A stretch of DNA of 64,000 nt, from positions 1-64,000 of the forward strand of contig JALLLT010000080.1 of NCBI GenBank assembly GCA_025266875.1. The letters run 5' to 3'. A program made the position numbers and the translations under genes. The notes beneath the pieces were generated by a model. It saw only the letters and a list, made by a program, of their open reading frames with translations. It was not told where the DNA came from and searched no databases. Within the stretch, counting starts at the first letter, position 1. The number at the start of each line of letters is the position of its first letter. This stretch comes from Fennellomyces sp. T-0311. Lineage: Eukaryota; Mucoromycota; Mucoromycetes; Mucorales; Lichtheimiaceae. Positions 44,617 to 57,988 of this stretch are shown in pieces.

Positions 44617-47318
44617 TCAATTTGCCCCGGTAGTCTTGGCCGCCATCGCCGGAAGCGACACGGAGAACCGCTTTTTGTCGTCCACCGGCTCAGGAATTGG
44701 CTTCGTGTACCCCAGTTCTTCTGCATGCGCCAGTGCAAGGTTCAGGCGCTTTTAAAACAATGATGTGAGCTTCTCTTTTTTTTTCCTAAAATTCTCCTTA
44801 ATATCAAACTTACCACAGCTAAGCGATATTCGAAATCGTAGCTTGAGAACTCTAGCGCCATTTCCCACACATGTCTACTACGGTCCCGATTGTTGACATG
44901 CCAGCACGCCACGCCAGCCTCCCTATCATGTACGTGTCAAACCATGCACGTGGCACCTTTTCTCTCTCTGTCTCTTACCACAGGGCGTAGGGGACCACCC
45001 ACGACTCTCCATCGAAACTTTCCTTGTGGTCGATAATCCAGTTGAGCATGATTGTGTTTTCAGCCGGATCGCCCTTGACGTTCTGAATGGACGCCTTGAC
45101 CAAAAGGAGGGTTGCGCGCTGGTCAAAGTGATCGGGTGGAGGGGTCTCGGGAGCCAGCTCTTGACTGCGCTTATCATACTCTTCCTGCTCCTGGATCTGG
45201 ATTGTTTCGAGGGCCTTATCGACCACCTTCAAACAGCGATCCAGTCTGGGCTTGTCCATGAAATGGAACAGATTCCAGAGACACATGAATTCCAGCGCCG
45301 GTGTGTGGAAGTCCAAGTCCTGATAGCCGCTGACTTGGTACAGCTGGACCTTGCGCAAGGCATACGTGTCAATATCCGACATTCTGCCGCCAAGCTTCTT
45401 GACAACAAGGCGAGGCACTTCGGCGTACGCCAAAATGGCAGCCGACCGATTACCTGTCATTTCCAGACACGAGCCCTGCATGTACTTGCAAAAGGCAGGT
45501 GACCAGTACTTTTCGTTGCATAACTGCTCAAAACTGGCCGCAGCCTGCTCCCAGTTGCCTGTCACCATATGATTGATGGCGATTTCATATCGACATGCAC
45601 TGGCAACGGCCAGCTCGGCCCAATCGTTTTTGGTCATTTCGGCAGCATAGAGATAAGATTGTGTCGAAAGTGAAAGGTCAAGTGCCAGTCGGGATATCCG
45701 GCCCGCGAAAAAGAGATAGAGTGCAGAGTTGGGGTAGTATCGCTGCGCTTCCAGCAGTGTCTCCATGGCAGTTTTGGTGTATGACTCGGATAAGATTTGC
45801 GGTGCGAATGATGCGGCTGTAGCGTAATATGCAAGCAGCCTATGTTAAAGTTGAGTTGTTTGCTCCCCTTTATTACGTGGGAATACTGCTCGTACATTAC
45901 GGTTGCCATGGGTGATCGGATGCGTTTGTTTTCCGCGCATTCGTTGAGCAGCTTGAAGCCCAACTCCTTGTCAGGCTTCCATCCAAGCACGGACGCCGCC
46001 TTCCATATTTTGGCGGGCAATATGGACAGGACAAGATGCACCGATCCAATTCTACGTTATATTTATATGGTGAGTATCACTATGCCATGTCATTTTCCCA
46101 AGCATTAGCTCTTACCCGAATTGTACTCCGGATATGGTGTCACTATCCATGTACTTGTGAGCATTGTCCCCCATTGCCTTGTATTTCTGCCAAACGAAGC
46201 TGTAGCTGGCGTACGCTAGGAGCAACGCTCGTTAGCTTTCTACCTACGTTATGTGCAGTAATAAACGAAAGAAAAAAGAGAACGCGCCGTACCTCGACGC
46301 AAGTTCAGCCCGCATTTGACATAGCTCATGACAGACTCTTGCAGCAGCTGTAGCACAGCGATAAGCAGGCAACATTCGGCTTTGACGACATGAGCGCGCA
46401 ACACGCCATTGGGTATTGAGATATCGGATGGAGGAGTTGCTGGTCTGTCCGAAGACGAGTCGCGTTTAAAGTAGTTGTAGTAGCCTGAAAAGTAATCGGA
46501 AATCCGCGATGTTTTTTTCGCAGCTTCCAGCTGAGCTTTGGCGATTTTGTAGGTTGTGTTCAATACGTCCAACGCCATCGTATGATCGTGTTCTCCCGAT
46601 GTCTATACTCGGTTTTGTTCAGTGTCGTGCCCACCCGCTCCCCTGATATAGCCTATACCATCACAGCTGTTGCAATTGCCATTTAGTAAACTCTCGGCGT
46701 GACATAACGCTTTTGATTACCTTTCAGGAACGCCATGCTACTGAGTGCCAAAGCGTACAGCGGATCTCTATCTGACTATGAGTCGCATGAGCCGCATACG
46801 CCGAATCGCCTCCAGTGTTTACCTATCTGCACGCTGTTCGAATAGCGTCTTTGCGCTCATGAACCGATTATTAAATAGATGTCTGAGACCCCGCAGCACA
46901 GCCTCATCTATCAAACTGAACGGTAAGTCTCCCACAGTCGGCTGCTAGGGGAGGGTTTGGTTCACTGACCTTCCTTCTCTTGCTCGGCGGGTGATAGTGT
47001 GTTCTCGCCAATGGTTTTGAGATCCACCGGGCTGATTAGAATTACATTGGCGCCACCTTTTTCGGGGTCGCTGCTGCTACTCCGTGCTGTGCTGCTTGGA
47101 GTCGTGGGTGATGTAGGGGTGTGAGGGACGACATCGCCGTGCTCGGGCGAAGTGAATCCTTTTGCGAGGGCAGTCTCTGCCAGCTGGAGCGACGGGTGGA
47201 TCCGGTTCTCCTCCTCGACAAATGAAGTGGCATTCAACTGTACCTGCAGTTGTTCAATGACAGGGCTATCATCCAAGCAATCGCGGAATTCGTCGTCGGA
47301 TTTGGGCGGGTCAGGCAT
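44617..47318 (-). CDS. TTC39/IML2-type tetratricopeptide protein
   Basis: The start ATG at 47318 opens a Ser/Thr/Pro-rich 118-residue leader, then LIDEAVLRGLRHLFNNRFMS, LYALALSSMAFLKG, HDHTMALDVLNTTYKIAKAQ, VVKAECCLLIAVLQLL, FAAGRISRL-like LYLFFAGRISRLALDLS, VTGNWEQAAASFEQL, KYMQGSCLEMTGN and AIRLNLALAHAEELG-like VRLNLALAHAEELGY near the end. These alternating helical pairs are degenerate TPRs of the TTC39 family. The yeast relative Iml2 is a mitochondrial outer-membrane/lipid-droplet-linked inclusion-body clearance factor. Several short exons; the junctions around 46,600-46,760 were chosen to keep frame and are less certain. Confidence 0.85.
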
Positions 47319-47480
47319 TAATGTACAAGATAAAGGAAAAAGGAATGAATGTAGTGTACGAGAATAAAAACAGTGTTGCTTTCAGCTAAGCTAGTACCCC
47401 ACTGGAAAAGCGCGTGCTTGTTGTGCAACGTTGCAACGGTTATATGCTCTGTATTTTCTTTAGAATGGTTGTTCATGCAA

Positions 47481-48617
47481 TCAATAACGGTCTCGGCGAC
47501 CACCCCCACCACCCATTCTGTCTCTTGATCGATCTCTGCCACGACCGCCATATCTATCTCTGTAACCGCGAGGGCTTCGGCTTCTGGATCGCATGCGTGG
47601 CCTCCGTCGGTCGTCGTAGTCTCGTCGTCCTCCACCTCCTGCTCCTCCGTACCCACGGTTGTACCCTCCGCCGCCACCGCCGCCATAGCCTCCGCCGCGA
47701 TGGCCATTGTCGTACCGCCCGCCGTACCCGCCTCGGTTGTCCCGGCGGTTGTCGCTGTATCCATATCGATCTTGTGCCGGTGCTGCTGGCTGCGGCGGGC
47801 GTCCGTTGCGCGTGTTGCCCAGTCCACCACCGAGGCGGCGTGGCTTCCAGCCTTTGACAGTCCGACCTCGCTCCACATCCACCGCCACGCGACGGCCCAG
47901 CATCTTCAAACCGTCAGCATCTTTATATGCCGCTATACATCGTCCATGTTAGCTTCTCTCCTCGAAGAAAACGCGTTTTGTTTACCTCGCATGTCCTTTT
48001 CTCGCTCGTACTCTATGAACGCGTAGCCACGCGGCTTGCCTTCTGGAGTTTTGACCAATCGAAGCTAGCATGGTAGTGAGTACTCGACGTATACACACGC
48101 AAAAGTCTTTACATTTTTGATGGGCCCGTATTGTTCGAACTCTCGCATCAGATCGCTTTCTTGCAGGTCATAGCTTAAGCGCGACACAAACAATGTGTTG
48201 AACGGATCGCCCTGAATTCTTTCGTCTTTTTCCGGATTGTCTAGCGCAAAAGCGTAAGTGACCATCAAACAATTGGGATCTTTTACTTGTCTTTCTTTAC
48301 ATTCACTGATCGCCTTTTCCAACGCTTCATCCGCCACTTTTTTCTTTGCTTCTGCCTATCGTTTATAAGCAATCAGTCTGTTTGCATGTTTGCTAGAGCC
48401 CAAGATCCAATTTTACCCTTTCTTTGCGTCTTTCTTCAATGGATTTCCAAGGGACGTAGTCTGGATCGTAGTTCTTCAACAAGGGTACGAAATCCGCAAT
48501 GCCGCCAATACGCGCACCCACACGTTTGCCAGGCTCTCTGTCTAAAGGTGGTGCATACGGCAGCGGTGGCCGCGGTGCAAATAGTTTTAACAGATTCGGG
48601 GGAAGCTTGTCAGTCAT
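47481..48617 (-). CDS. SNRNP70: U1 small nuclear ribonucleoprotein 70 kDa (U1-70K)
   Basis: 324 residues in four exons (48417-48617, 48113-48355, 47986-48064, 47481-47932). The N-terminal U1-binding segment [20 protein letters not shown] and the DPYVPW-like [13 protein letters not shown] are typical. The RRM has RNP2 LFVSRL and RNP1 RGYAFIEY. The C-terminus is rich in Gly, Arg, Tyr and Asp with RSRSRSP at its centre. U1-70K recognises stem-loop I of U1 snRNA and starts 5' splice-site selection, which fits the intron density of this genome. Confidence 0.95.
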
Positions 48618-49806
48618 TGCAGCAATGAGTTGGTTAAACGAGAGTCGCCAAAGCGCAGCTTTAAAAGTCACGGTGATTTGGCCTTTTTTCTTCGCCAGCT
48701 TAAACGTGGGATAGCTTCATTCGTATAACATTGCAGTGTAGTTTCCTGTACTGTATCTTTTTCCACTACACACCAAACGGCATAGATCCTACCGATTGGA
48801 CTTGCTGCTATCCCGGTACGTATTTCAAGGTGAGCTTTGGTGTTTTCAAGCATATTAGCCTCCCTTCTCATCACTTACAGACACGCTTGCTATACATGCC
48901 GCCTGGACCTTCTCCAGTCGGATCCATCGCGTGCAGTGCTGGCGTTAAGTCGCAAATGAAAGCGATGCTTCAAAGGAGCCTTGCAGTGTACAATGGTTTC
49001 ACTGGTTCGGAACTATTGCCGCACCACCACAGAATGAGCAAAGGTGATAGAAGCTCAATGGCAGCAGGCGGTATAACGATGCAGGGCGGACAAAGATGTT
49101 TTACTAAGAGTCAAGTACCCTGTCGATGGTGTGGCCCAGCTGGGTTTTGATGTTGCCCTTTTACTGCATTAGTGAATACGTAATAACATAGGAAGCATGG
49201 TGTATACGGAAAATGGGCGGAAATTGGGTTTGGAATTATCCATTGCTACCCTTCGTTTCCCATGTCTGACAAACAGTCGTCCTCAGGCTTCTCAGTATGG
49301 ACTTTTGAGTGGTGTATTAGCAATGAAGAAGCCATCTACTTTAAAAGGAGTAGATACCATCTAGGTTTTGTGCTGACTCAGAACAATCTAATCGAAGTGG
49401 GATCGTGCTGCCATTATGTATTGATGGCATTGGCAAGCCAGCACTGTACTCTCTTGATTCCTTTGGGTAAGCTGACCGAACTAACAAAATTGTTATGTAT
49501 TCTCCGCAGCAGGTATTATTTGCTTCACCTAGAGCACTACGAGCAACTTTATGCCCTCGGATTCGTTGCATTGCTTTCCAGAGTACGTATATAAACTGGA
49601 CATTCAATCCTTCCTCTCGCTGAAATCAAAATTCGATATTGTTTTCTCCTCGGTAGCACACAATTTAAGCTATAGAATGTCATACATTCAAAGCAACAAT
49701 AAGGCATGTAGCTGGTTGAAACGGTACGTACGTACAATAATTTATTAAGATATTCGTAGCAGTTGTATAGTAATTTTTTTATATAATACAACATAAGTAA
49801 AGATAC
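48618..49806. other. 1.2-kb spacer, no gene recognised
   Basis: A 139-codon plus-strand open frame (48731-49150) and a 110-codon one (49262-49594) have no domain, no clear splice partner and no codon pattern that persuades me. It holds the U1-70K promoter and the 3' UTR of the MFS gene. Confidence 0.5.
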
Positions 49807-52005
49807 TTAAAGCGCATAGCGGAACCTTGGATGCTTATCGTATAAGCGATCACCGCTCTTCACCTCGCTCAAGTCATTTGAATCAGGGATACCGTGTTCA
49901 CGATCACGCCGATCGTTTTCACGCTTCAACAAGAATCGTAAGGTAATCGCCGATATACCTGCCAAGCACATGAACACTAAGCATACGGCGTGGCCACGGA
50001 TGTATCTCGGAGAATCTTGGGTCTTGTAAATCTGCATACATGACATGAGTACTCTATTCCATATAAGATCATAGTATCTCGATAGCATACCTGTGTCCCC
50101 AACATACTGAAGCACTATAGCAATTCGTGCATATTAGTGTATAGCCATACCCCATTACGCTCATCCAGCATTTACCTGCCCACACATGCTTGTAAGAGCA
50201 ATCGCAACGCCTCGCTTAGTATGACCCAAATTATTATTCGATACCCAAGAAAGGGTCTACCGGGTTATTAGTAATCCTTCAATAAGATCAAGAGTATGGA
50301 AAGCACGTGTACCAGTGGAATGATAGGGTAAATTCCGCACGCAACCAAAACAGCACCGGCATAGCGAACACCCACATTTTCGGTTGCTAAAAGGAAAATA
50401 TAACCAATAATGGCCAAACCAGAAACAGCGGCAACATGGTAGCCGCGTTGAAGAGTACGATCCGAGTTCCACGAAACAAGCTAAACGAATCCGATATTGA
50501 GTGGATTCGTATGACAAGTGATATGTTACACATGTGTACTCACGAATACCAACACGCAGGCAGCGACATACGGGGGAATCGATAGTAATTGCGCGTTCAG
50601 AGCACTGAATCCTAAATCACGAATAATCGTGGGAAGGAACACAGAATAGCTTGCCAGCGCCACATTCAAACCAATATATATGATGACTGATACGCAAACC
50701 AGTTAAATAAGCAAAGGCGGTGTAGGTATGTTTGAGAAAATCAACTTACATGCCAGCCAGTTGCGATAGTCAATAATAGCAGCAATGAATTGATGCAAGT
50801 CAAATCTCTTGGTATCCGTGTTTCCGCTTCTGTGGGAACGCTCTATCGCAACAGCTTTTTCCTCTGGCGTCAACCATCGCTTTCCCACTGTCTCGGGACT
50901 TTGCTAATGTAAGTATATTTTAAGTTTCCTCCAGAAAAAGCAACGTATTCTACTCACAGATCAGGTAAAATGACGAAGCTGAGAAGGCCGAAAAGGATGG
51001 TGGGCGCCGCTTCAATGATGAACAGCCACCTTACAAATCCAATCCATCAGTTGACCGTGCTTATGCGATATGACCCTATTTCTTTTTTACCTCCACCCAG
51101 CTAAACCGTGTGCTCCGCTCAAATTGCCGAGAACGCCGTATGCAATGGCTCCTGAAAATGCGCCCGCAATGGTGGATGAGCCAAAGTACAGAGCAACCTG
51201 AGTTATACCTATGTGAGACGCTTTCTTTTCGCTGACAACGAAGTTTCGTATACATACGCGTAATGCCAACTCTTCACGCTGATACCAGAACGAAAGGAAC
51301 AGTGGAGTAGAAGGGCCTACACCAGTTTCAAATGCACCAAGGAAGAACCGGCAGGCAATCAAGCCGGCGGCGTTATGGGTTGCAGCTTGACTGATGATAA
51401 AAGAAGTTCAGCAGCGGATCAAGCACATGAAAAATAATAGGGTCTTACCAGATCGAGCAAATACCCCACAGAATCATGGTTCCAGATATCCATCGCGATG
51501 GCAGCACCCTAGTATGTTGTCAGATCAAGTTCGAACAATAAACTCGCCCACTTACCATTTTACCATCAAGTTTGAAGGAACGTGAAAAATAACGTATCCT
51601 ACGGATCAAGGAAAAGTAAGCATTCCATCATGATCTGGGCTTATAAGCACCCTGCCTGCAAAGAAGATGGTTAACGCTGTATAATACTCGTTACCAACCA
51701 GGTTTAGATCTGCCTCAAGAGTGCCCAATCTGGCGTTTCCTATATTATTGCGATCAAGCGAAAGCATTAAATACAAGATAGCGACCCATGGGATTACTCT
51801 ATAGGCAAATGGGGTAAGTATCAATCGCACTGTGCTCGATTTACTTTCTTTTGGCATACCGCAAATCGATTTTGCGAACTAGACGGCGTTCGATAGCCTT
51901 GCGTGTCTCTTCATCGTAGTCTTTGAGATCAGAAGTCTCAGTAGAAGCAGCGACTACCTCCCCCGCAGTTTGGGTCTTCTCAGGCACTTTCTCAACCGCC
52001 GTCAT
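49807..52005 (-). CDS. MFS transporter, anion:cation symporter (Dal5/allantoate permease-like)
   Basis: Many-exon gene. The N-terminus is cytosolic and acidic (MTAVEKVPEKTQTAGEVV...), with KIDLR then VIPWVAILYLMLSLDRNNIGNARL, the start of TM1 and the D-R-x-N-x-G-N-A motif typical of the ACS family. Further: FFLGAFETGVGPSTPLFLSF, YFGSSTIAGAFSGAIAYGV, WRWLFIIEA, the central loop KRWLTPEEKAVAIER, then VIIYIGLNVALASYSVFLPTI, LLSIPPYVAACVLVF and a last TM near HAVCLVFMCLAGISAITL. The tail DKHPRFRYAL ends at the stop. Substrates in this family are carboxylates, allantoate, nicotinate or pantothenate; which one is not readable. Exon borders were not all refined. Confidence 0.85.
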
Positions 52006-53228
52006 TTTTATGACTAAAAGAGGAGAAAAAGAAAAGAGATGAAAGGTGATTTATTTCCCCGGTCCAGTTTTCATTTTTCTTTTCTCCCAATTTGGCTTTA
52101 AGGTTTATACATTTTGCAACTTGGCCCCTGAAAGTGACGCGGATCTCAAGATTAACTACAATCGGTGCGTGCCGACTAGAATATGCAGCGGTATTAGAAC
52201 CTATACGCACTAGTCCCAGAGACCTCCACAACGAAACGGATGAAAGATAGGTCGTTAGTCATTATACACACACATGTGAGAAAAGGAGAGGATACAAATT
52301 GACCAAATATGGTGAAATCAGATCGTTACACCACAAACAAAAGTGATGATCTCGTCATTATCTTCTGGAACTATTATCCGAGGCTCATGTTCTACTTCCG
52401 CAGTTCGGTGTCCTTTTGTTCACGGATTTCCATCAGTTCCAGTATTGTCACCCAGAAATTCAGAAACCTCACAATCTGTCTTCTGTATTCTGCGTGTCGA
52501 ACGTCATTCGCAAGTGGTAGACTGCGATCTAGCGTAATCTCTGCAAACGAGTGAAAGAATGGCACTATTAAGCAAATATGTAACAGCCAGCCTCGGCAAT
52601 GGTAGCTTCTACTCTTTGTCTGTTTTCATTGCCACCACTAGTATAGGCTATGTAGGCACCTTCAACTTTGGCAACCATCCTTCGGTCTTGAAACACATAT
52701 CTTTGCCATTCGATGTGTCCGTTCAGGGAAATATTGCATACGTAATATCAGAATATTTTTGTACATCACTGGAATCTCCTTTATAAAGAGACTCATTTTA
52801 TTTGAATAAGTACCAAAAATGCGTATTAGCAATGGCGCATGTTGCTTAATGTCGCCATTGATACACCAAATCGCTGGAAATTTGACATTCTGGTTTCCGG
52901 GTAATAACTGCCGATAATGGGGGTATGATGACAGTTCACTTTTGCATCTATACACATAAAGTGATGCAGGTGTGATTATTTATCACTCTCGATGCTGACG
53001 TACTTGTATACTAAGCAACAGTATCGAAGATCATGCATACATAATGATCACACATGAGGACTAGGTGCCACGGAAAAGGATGAATGATTAATAATTATAT
53101 TTCTACATGTACAGTATAGATGATGAATGGATGACAAGGGATCACCAAACAGAACGCAAATTGCGGCGTGGGCCGGGAGCAAAATGATGATCTATGTGAT
53201 AATTCTAACTAGGAAAGAAATGGAATGT
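52006..53228. other. 1.2-kb intergenic, nothing recognised
   Basis: AT-rich; only short frames on both strands. Presumed MFS promoter near 52006-52300 and alpha-arrestin 3' UTR near 53229. Confidence 0.55.
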
Positions 53229-55181
53229 TCACCAATCCTCATCAAATAGGCCTGGTATGATCACAGCTTCTACCAAATCCCCGCCGTGGAAGGCACCTTT
53301 TGCTGGTCGAGTCAGATAAACGGTACGCTCCTTTCGTTCCTTTCGGAGCTCGAGCTGGGGAGGCAAGCTGGGTAAGCTAAAGTAACTTGGTGGCTCTTCA
53401 TTTTGAGGAGGGCTTGCCAGGGCAGCAGTGAGAGGACCTATTAATTCGCTTGGCAAGCCTTGTGGCTCTGGTGGCTCTTCCAAATCCGGGTTGAAGAAGA
53501 TGGGGCAGTCTTTGGATTCACGATAGTTTTGTATATTGGTTAATTCAGGAATTCGCAGCAAGTGGTCGTTGGGAAGATTGGCAATGATGAGTGGAATACT
53601 AAAGTCCAGTACATGATTGTTTTTAAACAAGTGGCCTTGTTCGACGGTGATGATGAATTGCAGGCCGTAGTGAACGCGAGTATGTCGGGTGGTGAAGGAC
53701 GGCGAAACGAGTCGCGTAGGAACGTCAAAGCGGATCGTCTCGGAAAAGGGAGTGGAAAGGATTGGCACGTTCCCGTGGATCACCGTTCGAATATGCTCTC
53801 GGAATGCTGTCCCTTGTTGCACTAGCATCTTGCCTTCGTGGTGTTTCCGAAACTTGTAGTCAATCGAAAGAATCTTGGCATCCGCGTGAAGCGAAGTCAA
53901 GTTGAGCTGCATCTCAAATGGTTCGTCTATTTGGGAGAGCGGGGGGGATAGAGGGGTGCGGGTTAACCTACCTATGATGTTTCTGCTATGGCGACGTTAT
54001 AGGTTACCTGGACAATATGATTGCTTGTAGAGTTTTGCCTGGACCTCGGCTACGGCATGCTTTTTATCCCTCATTAGCGTCGTCTTGTACACCCACTCCT
54101 TGTCTAAGAAATCTCGGACTGTTAGACTTGGCATTGACTCATGCTGTGCGACCTTCCTTACCAGGCGTGGAGATCACTATAGGCCGATACGGTGTAATAT
54201 ACTCGCGACTTTTAGTTCCTGACTGCAGCGCCGGCCCATCGGCTTGCGCAGTCCAAATGTATCGTATCCCAAACCCTGAGGGTTCCTCCATGGATGGCGG
54301 ATAATTGACATTCGGGAACTGAAATGTAGCGGGGATGTGTTTAGCCGGTCCGTTCACCAACAATGATAAAGGAATGACCTCACCTTTAAGGCAAACGGGA
54401 ATTCATAGTGTCCAGCCTCCAGCTCATCCCAGGCTGACTGCGAGTAGTCTAATAGCCGTCGACCCTTAATACAACCTGTGGCCATGTCGCACCCCGCTCA
54501 GGACTTACTGCTTGAGTCGTTGCCCCAAAGCTTCCAATCCGTTTCAAAGAATGTGGTGATCGCCTGATGGACCCAGTCTCCTCGGCCATCGCCTCCTCCT
54601 TCTTCCACCTTGACCATTGCGGACTCCTCGGCTCGGAACTATGAATGTCGCACATTACGGTAAAATGAATCATCCGCCGCATTGAAAAGTATCAGCCGGT
54701 ATTTACCTTAATACGGACACGGGTGACATGCATTCGCTCTGAAGCGTCCAGAATAACCTTGCCTATGACATCATTTTAATTATCGCTTGAGCTTGAGATT
54801 GGTATACGACTTACCTCGAACAACACGATTGGGTCGCACAATAACGTGCGTACCACCTTCGAACTCGATGGTGAGCGAGGTCACGGCTGGCACTGGCGCC
54901 GAGATTTCGAGACTGTCGGCGGTGTCCAGTGACAGGTGTCGTGAAGAGCGATCGTGACCATTCAGAATGCTATTAAGAACAGGTGCGCTTGTCGAGAACT
55001 GCGTAAATTGACTCGAGTAAGATCCCGAGCCAGCACGATTGTGTGTCGCTGCCGGAATGGGTGGTGAGGGAGTCGGGTGATTGGTGTGTTGAGGTGCTGG
55101 CGGTGCTGCCAATGTCGACGCAGAGGATGACGCACGATTGCGCGTTGCGACGTGCGCCGCACTTGAGAGTAAACTGGCCAT
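53229..55181 (-). CDS. Alpha-arrestin with PPSY motif
   Basis: Starts MASLLSSAAHVATRNRASSS at 55181; an in-frame upstream ATG at 55286 would add 35 residues (MGKTPPPPPENRR...). After a Ser/Pro-rich leader comes the arrestin N-fold (SLTIEFEGGTHVIVRPNRVV, VILDASERMHVTRVRIKFRA, WDELEAGHYEFPFALKFPN, PSGFGIRYIWTAQADG), then the C-fold (MQLNLTSLHADAKILSIDYK, THYGLQFII-like VHYGLQFIITVEQGHLFKN, FSIPLIIANLP). The tail holds EEPPSYFSLP, a classical PPxY for Nedd4/Rsp5 WW domains. At least five exons; the large last exon is about 53229-53920. It differs from the arrestin at 24.4 kb in having a true PPxY and a long leader. Confidence 0.87.
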
Positions 55182-57239
55182 AAAAGACACAAATATGCCA
55201 AAGTTTTGGAGTTTAAATAGTCGTCGTCGGCCATGCGCTGTTATCAAGCGCCGATTCTCCGGGGGTGGGGGGGGGGTCTTCCCCATGTTGAAACGGTGTG
55301 GTTATTTTGGAATGATCTTCGTCACACCGGGAGCATTTGTACACGGAAAGTACAGCTCCACGAGGCTTTCAGATCAAAGCGCTCAGCAACTTAAAGTATC
55401 AAACCATCCCCGTGTGCCTTTTCTTTTATCCCGCTCCCACATTCTGTTCCAGATCCAAAAATGGCAGTTTTGCTCTTTCCGTCGAATATGGAAAAACGCA
55501 TGTTCTGCATTGCGAACGGCTATGGTTAAAAAGCAGCTTTATCCAATTGTACTAATGTCTATTGCAGTAGCAACCTATGTTTAAGGTTCAACAGAACTTC
55601 TCAAGCTACCAACAATGCTAATGGGACACTTCCGTAAACTCCGATAGAAACTGCTACACATCAACCCAGTGTTATATTAACCTTCACCGCGGGAAGTTGA
55701 TAGAGTATCCTTTCATCTCATATAACCTCCGATTAGTTCAAAAGTTATTACTTTTATTGGAAGGTCACTGATCTGCGCCTATAAGCATATGGTCTCTTTC
55801 TTGTGGTGCAAAACGAACTGTATAAGATTAAAGCGTAGTCGCCATTCCTGAAAAAACCTACTTCGGGTGAAAAAAAGCCATCCGGTGTGGAGGAAGAGTA
55901 TAACCTCAGACTATGTGGATATACTGTGAGATACTTTAAATTTCTCCGCCAAGTACCTGGCTGCCTTGGATAAATGCATGTTTGGAAGCTGATAAAGATA
56001 AACACTATTGTACGTACTTCACAAAAAACTGTGGAAATGTACCGGTTACGAGGCTATATATACGCGCCATCAGTGGTAGTACATATATTGCTGCACAATT
56101 GCTCGGTCCCAACTTGCGGTTACAGAATGGTGTATCAGCATTTTAAAAAGAAACGTTGGACGAGCTGTATAAGTACTTATTTTATTTGATGGATGAAGAG
56201 TTCGCGCCACGGTTGTACCACCACCTAGTCGCCGTAAACCGGCGATCCATGAGATATACCGTATCCCGGGGAAAAGGAAAGACGGTTCATGCTCTTTCAA
56301 TCATCATAGGTCAAAAAGTCTATTATTTTCGTATCTCAAATACTTAAAACTTTCGAGCTACCTGCTTCAGAATAAAAGCCTGCTATTACCTATCACGACT
56401 AACTATAGTTTACATAAATCGTATGTATAACTGCCTGCCTCACCTTGATCTATGCTAAATGACCCAATCAATATGGTGACGCATGTATGTGAAAGTAGTA
56501 CAAAGGAATAGACCGTCTACAACCTTTGTAACTTGATCTGCACCGATCACCACATGATGTTAATGTAGCACTGATTGTTGTGCGATTTTCTGACTACGTG
56601 AATATTATTTTTCTTTTTCAAACTTACGTACTACATAAGCCTACCATATGGTTATGAAACTTTCTAGTTTCAAGGAAAGGCGTAGTAAAGCATTTTGGAT
56701 TACATTACATCTGTGAATAGCAAACGGCCTAATGCGAAATGGACCTCTTGGGAGATACTTTTAGTCGTCACGCGTCATTCGTATCTTAACCACACTGGCG
56801 CAATGCAGAGGTACTGAAAAGATTATATGGGTCATAATTATTTCGCATAGAAAATGGTGTGCCAAGTCTGGTTTACACTTAGTGTGAGTGACTAATATCT
56901 GAGCTTCTATATATAAAGAAAACCAACACACGTATGTGTTGTATCGTTATGTCAGTATATATCGTGTAATCACATTAATAATTTTTACTTTCCTAGTAAA
57001 AGCACCATTTACAATCCCATATTCATCTGAGATGTCATGGGTGCTAATAGAGTACGATGGATGGGCAGTACCGGTTTATTAGAGATCGCTCAATATCATA
57101 TGACGAGCAACGTATGTATCTTAGTAGCTGATGTTTCAATTGGAGTTCAAAAAATTGCCTACAATGATGCATTGGTGGTGTCCTAGGGGTATATATGTTA
57201 TGTGAGCTAAAGAGTTATAACAAGAATAACTTCTGCACT
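55182..57239. other. 2-kb gene-poor AT-rich region
   Basis: Upstream of the alpha-arrestin. No coding family is recognised; a short poly-G tract (55261-55277) lies beside the possible upstream start of the arrestin. The rest is featureless to me. Confidence 0.5.
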
Positions 57240-57244
57240 GTAAG

Positions 57245-57622
57245 TGTCGTATCCTCGGCATACTATCATCCATCGTTACTTGCTTTCCATTAGTCCTTGA
57301 TTATATCCACTGTTATTACGATTCCAACAACCGTACAGTTATCGATTGCCCTATTTGCTCTTATGTACAGCGTTGATCCGACTTTACCAATCACGTAAGG
57401 CAACTCCGTTAACTAGTTTCATATCTTCGGTCTCTTGGACATTATGACAATATCATATGAGACTCGGCGATAATATGGTCTTTTGGGACTATTACATAAA
57501 GCATTCGTCTTCTCCGTCCCGACTCATCATCAGCATAAATAGAAAGCAGTTTTCATCAATAAAACAGGATCTCATTTTAGTCTCGTCATTCGAAAGCCTT
57601 TTTCTCGTTAAGCGATACCGCA
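57245..57622 (+). mobile_element. Solo LTR, family B, second copy (378 bp)
   Basis: Starts TGTCGTATCC, ends GCGATACCGCA, with a perfect 5-bp duplication GTAAG (57240-57244 and 57623-57627). It aligns along its whole length with the nested LTR at 4819-5205, with scattered substitutions and small indels. It has AATAAA near 57559. It sits in intergenic DNA. Confidence 0.92.
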
Positions 57623-57627
57623 GTAAG

Positions 57628-57988
57628 CTACTAAATAAGTACAAAGCTCTGACGAGCGACGAGTTGCATTTACGCGATTGCCTCTCTAAAGGATTCGGAA
57701 AAGTCTTCCTTTCTTAGTGAGCGGTGATTGCCAGAGCGGACCAGACTAGCAAAGAGAAGGAAATTCATAACGAATTGCTTCGCTTGCTTTTACTTTCCAT
57801 TTTTCAAGTTTGCACGTAGAAAAAACCGACTATCCCCTCCAGCTATTACAAAGATCCTTCGCTTTTATCCACGTAAAATCTACAGTTATTACTTGTACGA
57901 ACGTCACTGAGTTCCAGTTGATACTTGCGCCTTTCACTGCAACGATCCACTGAAAACTGAACGGCTATTGGTACCAGATTATTGGTTT
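57628..57988. other. Short spacer after the solo LTR
   Basis: 361 bp between the LTR and the stop of the HET gene; nothing recognised. Confidence 0.5.

Noticed and set aside
47414..47857. A 147-codon plus-strand frame
   Set aside because: Antisense of the Gly/Arg-rich tail of U1-70K, where GC-biased repeats keep several frames open.
48731..49150. A 139-codon open frame upstream of U1-70K
   Set aside because: No recognisable domain or conserved pattern; could be real but cannot be supported from sequence.
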